From assembly GCF_014202935.1 (NCBI RefSeq), contig NZ_JACHHX010000008.1, forward strand, positions 1 to 64,000: a stretch of 64,000 bases of DNA, read 5' to 3'. This DNA is from Rehaibacterium terrae. GTDB taxonomy: Bacteria > Pseudomonadota > Gammaproteobacteria > Xanthomonadales > Xanthomonadaceae. The position numbers and the translations under genes are program-made. Below are positions 18,994 to 26,180 of the stretch, one piece after another. The notes below the pieces were generated by a model. The model ran no database searches. It saw nothing but the letters and a program-made list of their open reading frames with translations, and was not told where the DNA came from. How positions within the stretch are numbered: position 1 is the first letter of the stretch; the number at the start of each line of letters is the position of its first letter.

Positions 18994-20475
18994 ATGAGCG
19001 AACTGCAGGACCTCGCCTCCCTCGTACGCGCCAACACCCCGCTGATCGTCATCGAGACGCCCGACGAAGCGCGCGTGGTCGATCTGTTCCGGCACGTGCT
19101 GATGCATGTGTGGCGGGCCTTGTACCGCTGGTCGATCACCGAAGGCATGCGCCGGGTCGACCTCGACCGCGAGGAGGCCGAGCCGGTGCCGCCGGACGCC
19201 TCGACCACGCTGCGCGCGATCAAGTCCGCCGAGCAGCGCGGCATCTACCTGCTGTTCGACTTCCACCCCTACCTCGGCTACGCCACCACCCAGCGGATGC
19301 TGCGCGAGATCGTGCAGCGGCGCGAGTGCGGCGAGCACGTGCTGGTGCTGGTCGGCGCCCGGGTCGAGCTGCCGCCCGAACTCGAAACGCTGGCGGTGCG
19401 CTTCTCGCCGCGCCTGCCGGACGAGAACGCGCTGCTGAAGATGGTGCGCGACGAGGCCATGGTCTACGCCCGCGAGCACGGCGGGCGGCGGGTGGAGATG
19501 GACGGCGAGGCGGTCAAGGCGATGGTGCGCAACCTGCGCGGCCTGAACCTCACCGACGCCCGCCGCATCGCCCGCCACCTGATCTACGACGACGGCGCGA
19601 TCGGCGCCGCCGACCTGCCCAAGCTGGCCAGGCTCAAGTTCGAGCTGCTCAACCGCAGCGGCCACCTGCATTTCGAATACGACACCGCGCGCTTCGCCGA
19701 TGTCGCCGGCCTGACGCGGCTCAAGCGCTGGGTCGAACAGCGCCGGGTGGTGTTCGCCGGCGACGCGCCGCCGGGGCTGGATCCGCCGCGCGGCATCCTG
19801 CTGCTCGGCGTGCAGGGCTGCGGCAAGTCGCTGGCGGCCAAGGCGGTGGCCGGCGGCCTCAAGGTGCCGCTGCTGCGGCTCGACTTCGGCACGCTCTACA
19901 ACAAGTACCACGGCGAAACCGAAAAGAACCTGCGCGAGGCGCTGGCCTCCGCCGAACAGCTCGCCCCCTGCGTGCTGTGGATGGACGAGATCGAGAAGGG
20001 CCTGGCCAGCAGCGGCGACAGCGACGGCGGCGTGTCGCGGCGCGTGCTCGGCTACCTGCTGACCTGGATGGCGGAGAGAAAGTCGAAAGTCTTCCTCGTC
20101 GCCACCGCCAACCAGGTCCACGAGCTGCCGCCCGAGCTGCTGCGCAAGGGCCGCTTCGACGAGATCTTCTTCGTCGACCTGCCCGACGCCGCCACCCGCG
20201 CCGAGATCTTCCGCATCCATCTGGAGAAACGGCAGGTGGACTGGGGCGCGTTCTCGCTGATCAGCCTGGCCGATGCCTCGGCGGGCTTTTCCGGCGCCGA
20301 GATCGAGCAGTGCGTGGTCGGCGCGCTGTATGCCGCCCACGCCGCCGCCTCGCCGGTCAGCGAGGCGCTGCTGCTCGAGGAGATCGGCGGCACCCGCCCG
20401 CTGTCGGTGCTGATGGCGGAGAAGGTGGAGGCACTGCGCGCCTGGGCGCGCGAGCGCACCGTGCCGGCGGACTGA
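18994..20475 (+). CDS. AAA+ ATPase, Ycf46-like
   Basis: A 493-residue protein. The N-terminal 240 residues form the non-ATPase region found in Ycf46-type proteins. One AAA+ module follows, with Walker A GVQGCGKS at about 271-278, Walker B VLWMDEIEKG near 327, sensor-1 ATANQ, and Arg finger region RKGRFDE. The lid contains SGAEIEQ. Ycf46 relatives occur in cyanobacteria, chloroplast genomes and many proteobacteria, without a fixed role. The stop codon sits in a dyad shared with the convergent gene. Confidence 0.92.
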   Translation: MSELQDLASLVRANTPLIVIETPDEARVVDLFRHVLMHVWRALYRWSITEGMRRVDLDREEAEPVPPDASTTLRAIKSAEQRGIYLLFDFHPYLGYATTQRMLREIVQRRECGEHVLVLVGARVELPPELETLAVRFSPRLPDENALLKMVRDEAMVYAREHGGRRVEMDGEAVKAMVRNLRGLNLTDARRIARHLIYDDGAIGAADLPKLARLKFELLNRSGHLHFEYDTARFADVAGLTRLKRWVEQRRVVFAGDAPPGLDPPRGILLLGVQGCGKSLAAKAVAGGLKVPLLRLDFGTLYNKYHGETEKNLREALASAEQLAPCVLWMDEIEKGLASSGDSDGGVSRRVLGYLLTWMAERKSKVFLVATANQVHELPPELLRKGRFDEIFFVDLPDAATRAEIFRIHLEKRQVDWGAFSLISLADASAGFSGAEIEQCVVGALYAAHAAASPVSEALLLEEIGGTRPLSVLMAEKVEALRAWARERTVPAD

Positions 20476-20490
20476 GCGCCGCCTTCAGTC
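20470..20490. terminator. Dyad spanning both convergent stop codons
   Basis: GACTGA (20470-20475) and TCAGTC (20485-20490) form a 6-bp inverted repeat that contains the stop codons of both convergent genes. The loop is GC-rich. This is a possible bidirectional 3'-end signal, similar to 33658-33684 and 38411-38442. Confidence 0.4.
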
Positions 20491-21618
20491 GGGCAGGCGG
20501 CCGTCCGCGAGCAGGGCCCGCATCTGCGGATGGACCGGCAGCCAGTCCGGCGGCGGCGTGGCCGGGACGCCGGCACGCCGCATCAGCTCGCGGGCCGCGG
20601 CCAGCTCGCCACGGCTCGCGAAGGTGGCGAGATAGGCGCGCAGCGCATCCGCCGACCCGAGCAGCGCCGAGTGCTGGGTCGCCCCCTGCTCGTAGACCCA
20701 GGCATGCGCGCGCAGCCGCTCGCGCCAGTGCGCCTGCGCGACCGGATCCCCGGCGCTGAGCCGGACCAGCAGCGGCAATGCCAGATGTGGTCCGATCACG
20801 CTGCTTTCGTCGGCGGCGATCGTCTCGAGCAGGCCGAGACAGGCCTGGCGCAGGCCGTCCTCCCGGTCCGCGACCGCCTCGGGCGCGCAGTGCCGCATCG
20901 CCGGCTGCAGCGCGAGGAAGGCATGGGAGGTGATCTGGATCAGTGCCAGCGTGCCGCGAACGACCTCGTCGTCGGCCGGCAGCCCGTTCGCCAGCGCCCG
21001 GTCCAGCGCCCGCTGCGTCGCCGCATCCCGAGGCGGCAGCGGCAGCTGGCGCCAGGCCTCGTACTGCAGCCGCACCAGCGCCTGGAAGCCGGTCGCATAG
21101 TGCGTCGCCTCCAGCATCCGCGCCAGGTGCTGCTGGCGCTCGCCGTCCTCGCGGCTGCGGCTGGCCGCCAGCAGCCAGACCGCGGCATTGTCGGCCTCCA
21201 GCCGCTGCAACTGCGCCAGCGCCTGCGCGCGGCCGCAGACTGCCTCCTCCCCGTGACAGGCCAGCAGCCGCGCCCAGGCCGGGCGCGGGTCCTCGGGCGC
21301 CAGCGCCTCGGCGGCATCGAGCCAGGCCAGCGCCTGCGGGGCCGACACCAGCCGCGGCGCCGCGTCCGTGCCTTCGCGCTCGGGCGGATACAGCAGGAAG
21401 GCGGCGAGCCGCGCCTGCGGCTGCGGCCGCGCGGCGAGCTGGCGGGCGTGCTCGCGCTGGGCCCGGTCCAGGGCCTCGCTCCAGAGCATGAACCGGGGAT
21501 CCGGGTCCGGTGCCGCGTCCTGCGCCGATACTCGCGTGGCCGCAGCCACGGCGAGCAGGGGCAACAGCAGCCAGCCGTGGCGGCGACCTGCGTGGCGACG
21601 ACCTGAATGCATCGGCAT
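20485..21618 (-). CDS. Periplasmic helical-repeat protein of unknown function
   Basis: A 377-residue protein with an N-terminal signal peptide (RRH...GWLLLPLLAVAAATRVSA, cleavage near VSA-QD) and an all-helical mature part rich in Ala, Leu and Arg that resembles degenerate TPR units (for example PRPAWARLLACHGEEAVCGR). I recognise no enzymatic motif. GGGAG precedes the first ATG at 21618; a second ATG lies at 21612. It is 112 bp downstream of a CPBP protease gene on the same strand and is probably the last gene of that cassette. Confidence 0.8.
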   Translation of the reverse strand: MPMHSGRRHAGRRHGWLLLPLLAVAAATRVSAQDAAPDPDPRFMLWSEALDRAQREHARQLAARPQPQARLAAFLLYPPEREGTDAAPRLVSAPQALAWLDAAEALAPEDPRPAWARLLACHGEEAVCGRAQALAQLQRLEADNAAVWLLAASRSREDGERQQHLARMLEATHYATGFQALVRLQYEAWRQLPLPPRDAATQRALDRALANGLPADDEVVRGTLALIQITSHAFLALQPAMRHCAPEAVADREDGLRQACLGLLETIAADESSVIGPHLALPLLVRLSAGDPVAQAHWRERLRAHAWVYEQGATQHSALLGSADALRAYLATFASRGELAAARELMRRAGVPATPPPDWLPVHPQMRALLADGRLPD

Positions 21619-21730
21619 GGCGACTTTCTCCCTGTCCAGACGAGCCGGCCACAGGATAGCAGCCGGTCGAGACCCGCCCGCCGGCGCGTTCCCCCGCCTT
21701 GCGCCCGGCACCGGCCGCGGCACGCCGTGC

Positions 21731-22735
21731 CTAGGCGGGAAAAAAGTGCCGCAGCGACGTGGCGGACAGATTGTGGAGCGCATGCCCGGCGACGCAGAGC
21801 GTGAGGCTGCGCGTGTAATGCCAGAGGTAGCCGTACGTCACGCCGAAGATCCAGTGCGACAGGTAGTGGTTCCCGTGCGCGTAGGAGAACAGCGCGGCGG
21901 ACAGCACGATCGCCAGATGCGGAGACATGCCTCGCGCGAGGAACGGAATCATCCAGGCCCGATAGACCAGCTCCTCGACGACCGGTGCGGCCACGACAGC
22001 GCTGAGCAACTCCATTCCAAACGAAAAATCGGGCGGCAACCACCTGTCCGGCGACGGCGGCATACCGCCCTGCCGCAACAGGATGTTCGCGAGGAAGGCG
22101 GCGAACACGACGCCCAGCGACACGCTCAGCACCAGCCGCGGCCGACACCAGGCCGGACAGTCGGGATCGTGGCGGATGAGCAGATCCCGCGTCCGCTGCC
22201 AGTCGGCGCGGACGCGGAAGCCGGTGGCACGGGCGCAGAGCGGGGGGACCAGCAGCAAGGTGATGATCCAGGGCAAGTGCCGCCACAGCGATCGCTGGCC
22301 GAACACCACCTCCTCGGTGCGCCAGGCCGCCAGGCCCACCGGCCGGTCGGGCAAGGGCACAGGGGCGGCCGCGCCCAGCGCGGCCGGCAGCAGCGTGAAC
22401 AGGTCCAACCCGGTGGCGAACAGCTGCGCCTGGGACAGCGCGAAACCGAAGCGGCAGGTGTGGATACCGGCCTGCGGCGCGCGCTGCGCCCAGCCCTGAT
22501 AGACCTCCGGCGGCATCTGGCGGCGGAGGCTGACCTGGCAATCGACCGTGCGCAGCCCGGGAACGTCGGCGGGCAGACGCGGCTGCGGCGTCGCCTCGGT
22601 CGCGAGCTCGAAGACGACATCCACCGTGGCCAGCCGATCGGTCAGCCAATACCCGGGCCACTGGTAGTACCTGGACACCAGCGCGGCGACCAGGAGCAGG
22701 AGCAGCCGTGGCCCCAGCGGCGCCACGGGCTGCAT
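21731..22735 (-). CDS. CPBP family intramembrane metalloprotease (paralogue 1)
   Basis: A 334-residue polytopic membrane protein. CPBP (CAAX/Abi) motifs are in order: APVVEELVYRAWMIPF (EE-x3-R, about 240-256), FSYAHGNHYLSHWIFG (His motif 2) and GHALHN (motif 3). CPBP proteases cleave prenylated, bacteriocin-related or anti-sigma substrates within the membrane. An N-terminal periplasmic loop has PADVPGLRTVDC, which is shared with paralogue 2. The gene is transcribed in the same direction as paralogue 2 upstream and the helical-repeat gene downstream. Confidence 0.9.
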   Translation of the reverse strand: MQPVAPLGPRLLLLLVAALVSRYYQWPGYWLTDRLATVDVVFELATEATPQPRLPADVPGLRTVDCQVSLRRQMPPEVYQGWAQRAPQAGIHTCRFGFALSQAQLFATGLDLFTLLPAALGAAAPVPLPDRPVGLAAWRTEEVVFGQRSLWRHLPWIITLLLVPPLCARATGFRVRADWQRTRDLLIRHDPDCPAWCRPRLVLSVSLGVVFAAFLANILLRQGGMPPSPDRWLPPDFSFGMELLSAVVAAPVVEELVYRAWMIPFLARGMSPHLAIVLSAALFSYAHGNHYLSHWIFGVTYGYLWHYTRSLTLCVAGHALHNLSATSLRHFFPA

Positions 22736-22757
22736 TCACTCCCCGGGCAGCCGGCCC

Positions 22758-22964
22758 TCAGGGGCATACGTGCCCCATGCACGGCCCCTGCGGCCTGGCG
22801 GGCGCATGAATCCGGCGGCGGGCCGAGCGCGCCGCACGCGTGATCGACAGGGCGGCACAGGGCGGGTCGGCCGCTGCAGTGCTTCCGTACAGACCGGCTG
22901 CGGGTCCGTCTCGCCAACCGCACCGCCGTCCGGCGGGCATGGGCTGCCAGACTCGATCCGTCAT
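22758..22964 (-). CDS. Possible small ORF (68 aa) coupled to the CPBP gene
   Basis: An ATG at 22964 overlaps the stop of CPBP paralogue 2 in an ATGA arrangement and opens a 68-codon frame ending 22 bp before CPBP paralogue 1. The product is Arg/Ala/Pro-rich with five Cys and ends GHVCP. The third-position GC content is lower than in neighbouring genes, which argues against it. I recognise no family. It may be a chance ORF in the 225-bp spacer, or a coupled peptide gene. Confidence 0.3.
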   Translation of the reverse strand: MTDRVWQPMPAGRRCGWRDGPAAGLYGSTAAADPPCAALSITRAARSARRRIHAPARPQGPCMGHVCP

Positions 22965-24007
22965 GGCGAAAAGACCTCGTGGACACCAGGCAGCCAGGTG
23001 AAGCGGTCGCGCATGAAAAGCACCGGCCCCAGGTTGCCTGCCGCATGGATCGCCATGCAGAGCAGTCCGTTGCGGAATACCAGCCACAGATAGCCGAACG
23101 CGATGCCGCCTGCGAAGTACGCCAGGTATGCCTGCCCGTGCGGCCAGGAAAAGGCCGCCGCTGAAAGGATCACCGCCGCGTGCGGATTCATGATCCGCGC
23201 AAGCAGGGGGATCAGCCAGACCCGATACACCAGCTCCTCGACCACGGGCGCCGCCACGCAGCCACGAAACAGGTCCGACGCCAGCCAGCCCGCCTTCTGC
23301 GTGATCGCCGAGGTACTCCAGAGCAGCGGGGTCAACGACTCGGGCCCCCATCGTCGCAATGACGAGAAGAGCCACTGGACCATCAGGGGCGAACACCACA
23401 GTGCGGCGGTCGGCCAATGCCGTCTGGTTCCCAGCACGCGCAGCTGCGCGAGGTCGGCTGCCGGTCGCCAGCCCAGCAGCAGTGCCAGACCAACCCACAC
23501 GAGCAGGTTCACCGCATCAGGCAGGATTTCCGCCGCCTGCTCGCTGCCCAGAAACACTTCCCGCGTCGTCCACGTGGCCCGTGACGCCGCCGCCGCTCCG
23601 AGCGTCCGCTCGATCAGCTCCAGCAGTGAAACGTCCCGCCGCTGCAGGAGCGTCGACGCATCCATTCCAAAGCGGTAGTGGCAGGTATGCGTGGATTCAT
23701 CGCCTGGCATCGCCAGTCGCCCCCGCCCCCCGGGCACGACGGGAGGGCCGGGGCGGCAGTCGATGGCGCGCAGGCCAGGCACATCGGCGGGCAGGGCGGG
23801 CGCGGGGACGGCCTCAGCCACCACCCCGACGACGAACTCCGATTGCACCAGCCACCCACGCACGATCCAGCCGGGCATCTGGTAGCACGCAAGCACCAGT
23901 ACCGCGAGCGCGAGCAATGACAACCGGACAAGGGCGCGCTGTGGCAGCGCGCCCTTGTCGTTCCTTCGGCCCAAGGCCCCGATCAGTCGCTGCAGTGGAC
24001 GCTGCAT
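22961..24007 (-). CDS. CPBP family intramembrane metalloprotease (paralogue 2)
   Basis: A 348-residue membrane protein with the same plan as its neighbour. An N-terminal membrane segment (about 25-45) is followed by a periplasmic loop with LPADVPGLRAIDC. The protease core has APVVEELVYRVWLIPLL (EE-x3-R), FSWPHGQAYLAYFAGG and IHAAGNL. Both active-site Glu and the His residues are kept. The start MQRPLQ lies 25 bp inside the upstream secreted-protein gene, implying coupling; an ATG 21 bp earlier is an alternative. Confidence 0.88.
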   Translation of the reverse strand: MQRPLQRLIGALGRRNDKGALPQRALVRLSLLALAVLVLACYQMPGWIVRGWLVQSEFVVGVVAEAVPAPALPADVPGLRAIDCRPGPPVVPGGRGRLAMPGDESTHTCHYRFGMDASTLLQRRDVSLLELIERTLGAAAASRATWTTREVFLGSEQAAEILPDAVNLLVWVGLALLLGWRPAADLAQLRVLGTRRHWPTAALWCSPLMVQWLFSSLRRWGPESLTPLLWSTSAITQKAGWLASDLFRGCVAAPVVEELVYRVWLIPLLARIMNPHAAVILSAAAFSWPHGQAYLAYFAGGIAFGYLWLVFRNGLLCMAIHAAGNLGPVLFMRDRFTWLPGVHEVFSP

Positions 24008-24612
24008 GCGACATGACCGCCGAAGCAATCGTCGGGATTCGCCTCCTGCCGGCTATAGGCCAACGAGCATGTCTGACCGCGCGCCATTCCGTTGACGAGT
24101 TGAATCTGACAATGCTCCCACTCGTTGGCTGCGATTCTGGCCTGATGCGCCATTGTCATTCGACAGGAAGTCCAGAATGAGAGCACGGTCAGGCCGATCG
24201 CGATGACCGTGCCCACGATGCCCGCGCATACAGGGTGTGCCAGGCACTGGATCCGCTGGTCGGGCGACGAGGCCAGGCCTGCCGCCGCACGGAATGCCTC
24301 CACCTGTTCCACGGGCAGTTCGCCGGAGCGCACGGTGCCGTCGTCCGCGACATAGGTGGCCCTCGCTCGCGTGAGGTTGACGTCGATGTTCCACAACCGA
24401 CCGGCGAGATCGGTCGCCGTGAAATAGGCCATCTCCTCCTGACCGGAGGAAGGAGGGATGTATCCGGTCGATCGGATGATGGGCCGAAAATCCCCGGGAT
24501 CCGTCTCGAGCTCGGCCACATCGCCGCCCGGGCCATACGCCCGGACCGGAGCCGGCATGGTCGTCAGGAATACGCAGAGAGACAGTGCGAGGCACAGACT
24601 CTTCCTGAGCAT
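23983..24612 (-). CDS. Small secreted/membrane-anchored Cys-rich protein, unknown
   Basis: A 209-residue protein with a clear signal peptide (MLRKSLCLALSLCVFLTTMP..., cleavage near VRA-YG). An acidic soluble region follows, then one membrane segment (about 136-152, AGIVGTVIAIGLTVLSFW), and a tail with several Cys that ends CSVHCSD. I recognise no family. The ribosome site AGGGAGG is strong, and a good -35 lies upstream. It overlaps CPBP paralogue 2, so it is a natural candidate substrate or partner of the proteases, though that is inference. Confidence 0.8.
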   Translation of the reverse strand: MLRKSLCLALSLCVFLTTMPAPVRAYGPGGDVAELETDPGDFRPIIRSTGYIPPSSGQEEMAYFTATDLAGRLWNIDVNLTRARATYVADDGTVRSGELPVEQVEAFRAAAGLASSPDQRIQCLAHPVCAGIVGTVIAIGLTVLSFWTSCRMTMAHQARIAANEWEHCQIQLVNGMARGQTCSLAYSRQEANPDDCFGGHVACSVHCSD

Positions 24613-24662
24613 GGAATCCTCCCTGGACGTGTCGTCTCGCCTGGGCTCGGCCGGGCCGGGTG

Positions 24663-24693
24663 AGTTTACTTGCCCCGTTTTGCCGGCTGTCAA
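24663..24693 (-). promoter_or_regulatory. Sigma-70 promoter of the secreted-protein/CPBP cassette
   Basis: On the minus strand a perfect -35 TTGACA (24693-24688) is followed by TAAACT (24668-24663) after 19 bp, or by AGTAAA after 17 bp. The ATG at 24612 is about 45 bp downstream. The -35 hexamer is flanked on both sides by the palindrome GCCGGC, which may be an operator or fold into a hairpin. Confidence 0.55.
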
Positions 24694-24733
24694 GCCGGCG
24701 CCACGCCCAGCGCGCGGCCGCCGACCCGCGCGG

Positions 24734-25228
24734 CTACATCCAGCGTCGCACCCGGCGGCAGTAGTCGCGGTAGGCTTCGCCGAAACGCCGTTCCAGATAC
24801 GCCTCCTCGCGGGCGATCACGTAGTGGCGGATCGCGAACAGCACCGGCCCGAGAGTGAGCAGCGGCCACAGCGTGTTGAGCCAGGTCGCGATGGCGACGT
24901 AGGCCAGCGCCATGCCGACATACATCGGATTGCGGGTATGGCGGTAGATGCCCTCGACCACCAGCGCGCTGTCCTCGCGCCACGGACGCGGGTCGTTGCC
25001 CTGGCGGCGGAAGCCGCCGAGTGCGGCGACCAGCAGCCAGGCCGCCGCCGCGGCGAAGCCGAGCGCCAGCAGGCGCAGCCAGAACAGCCGTTCGGGCCGC
25101 ACCAGCGTCCAGTCGAAAAGCATGTATTCCAGCCCGATGCCGGCCAGCAGGCCGAGCAGGAAGATCAGCGGCGGCGGGAAGCGCACGCCGGGGGTGGCAT
25201 CGTCGCTGTCGTTGTCGTGCTCGCTCAT
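24734..25228 (-). CDS. Isoprenylcysteine carboxyl methyltransferase-like (ICMT/PEMT fold) membrane protein
   Basis: A 164-residue integral membrane protein. The C-terminal half has the family signature GIYRHTRNPMYVG (about 103-115), the distal RHYVIAREEAYLERRFG block and a terminal YRDYCRRVRRWM. These form the SAM-binding region of ICMT/PEMT methyltransferases. The bacterial substrate is unknown. The start at 25228 overlaps the stop of the AEC transporter by ATGA. Confidence 0.9.
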   Translation of the reverse strand: MSEHDNDSDDATPGVRFPPPLIFLLGLLAGIGLEYMLFDWTLVRPERLFWLRLLALGFAAAAAWLLVAALGGFRRQGNDPRPWREDSALVVEGIYRHTRNPMYVGMALAYVAIATWLNTLWPLLTLGPVLFAIRHYVIAREEAYLERRFGEAYRDYCRRVRRWM

Positions 25229-26142
25229 GCGAATGTCCGGGTGAGAAGCCAGGTCCACGCCGGCAGCGTGAACAGCGAAAGCAGGATGCCGTAGCCGACC
25301 AGCGCCGCGGCCAGCCCCGGCGCGAGGCGGTGCGAGATCGCCAAGGCGGCGGCGGTGATCATCGGCGGCATCGCCGCCTCCAGCACGGCCGCCTGCGCCA
25401 GCGTGCCGCGCAGGCCGAGCGGCAGGGCCAGCGCGAGGGCGAGCAGCGGCATCAGCACGAGCTTGCCGGCGAGGCCGGCGATGAGCGGCTTGAGTTCGTC
25501 GCGCGGCAGCTTGAGGCGGATGCTGATGCCGATCGCCAGCACCACCAGCGGCAGCAGCGCGTCGGCCAGACGCTGCAGGCCGCCGGCAATCCAGGCCGGC
25601 GGCTCGGCCGGCATCAGCGTGAGCCCGAACACCAGGGCGAGAAACGGCGGGAAGCGGACGATGCGCCGGCCGATGTCGGCCACGCCCGGTTCGCGGTCAC
25701 CGCCGTAGCGGGCCAGCACGTACAGGCCGAAGCTGGACAGGATCAGGAAGCTGCCGAACTGGTCGTAGGCCACCGCATACGGCAGGGCCGCCTCGCCGAG
25801 CAGCGCGTGGACCAGCGGAAAGCCGAGGAAGCTGGTGTTGCCGAGCGCGGTGGTGAGCAGCAGCACGGCGCGCTCGTCGCGGCGCAGGCCGAGCCTGCGC
25901 GTGAGCCACGCCACCCACGGCACGGTCAGCGCCAGCAGCAGCCACGGCACCGCGACCAGGCCGAGCAGCGACAGGTCGAAGCCGAGCTGCGGCGCGTAGC
26001 GCAGCACCGCGGCCGGCAGGCAGACGTAGAGCACGACCTGGTTGAGCGTCTCGGCGGCGGCATCGCCGAACACGCCGAGACGGCGCAAGGCCATGCCGAG
26101 CAGCAGCATGGCGAGGATCAGGGCGAAGGCGTCGAAGGCCAT
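25225..26142 (-). CDS. AEC-family (auxin efflux carrier-like) transporter
   Basis: A 305-residue, ten-helix inner-membrane transporter. The first half has LNQVVLYVCLPAAVLRY (about 33-49) and a GNTSFLGFPLV motif (about 100). The second half has LPLVVLAIGISIRL and AAMPPMITAAALA (about 260). AEC carriers export malate, malonate or related organic anions in bacteria. The substrate here is not evident. It is translationally coupled to the ICMT-like gene. Confidence 0.92.
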   Translation of the reverse strand: MAFDAFALILAMLLLGMALRRLGVFGDAAAETLNQVVLYVCLPAAVLRYAPQLGFDLSLLGLVAVPWLLLALTVPWVAWLTRRLGLRRDERAVLLLTTALGNTSFLGFPLVHALLGEAALPYAVAYDQFGSFLILSSFGLYVLARYGGDREPGVADIGRRIVRFPPFLALVFGLTLMPAEPPAWIAGGLQRLADALLPLVVLAIGISIRLKLPRDELKPLIAGLAGKLVLMPLLALALALPLGLRGTLAQAAVLEAAMPPMITAAALAISHRLAPGLAAALVGYGILLSLFTLPAWTWLLTRTFA

Positions 26143-26180
26143 GCGGAAAGCCCGGCTCCTGCGTCACCGCATGGCCGCAG

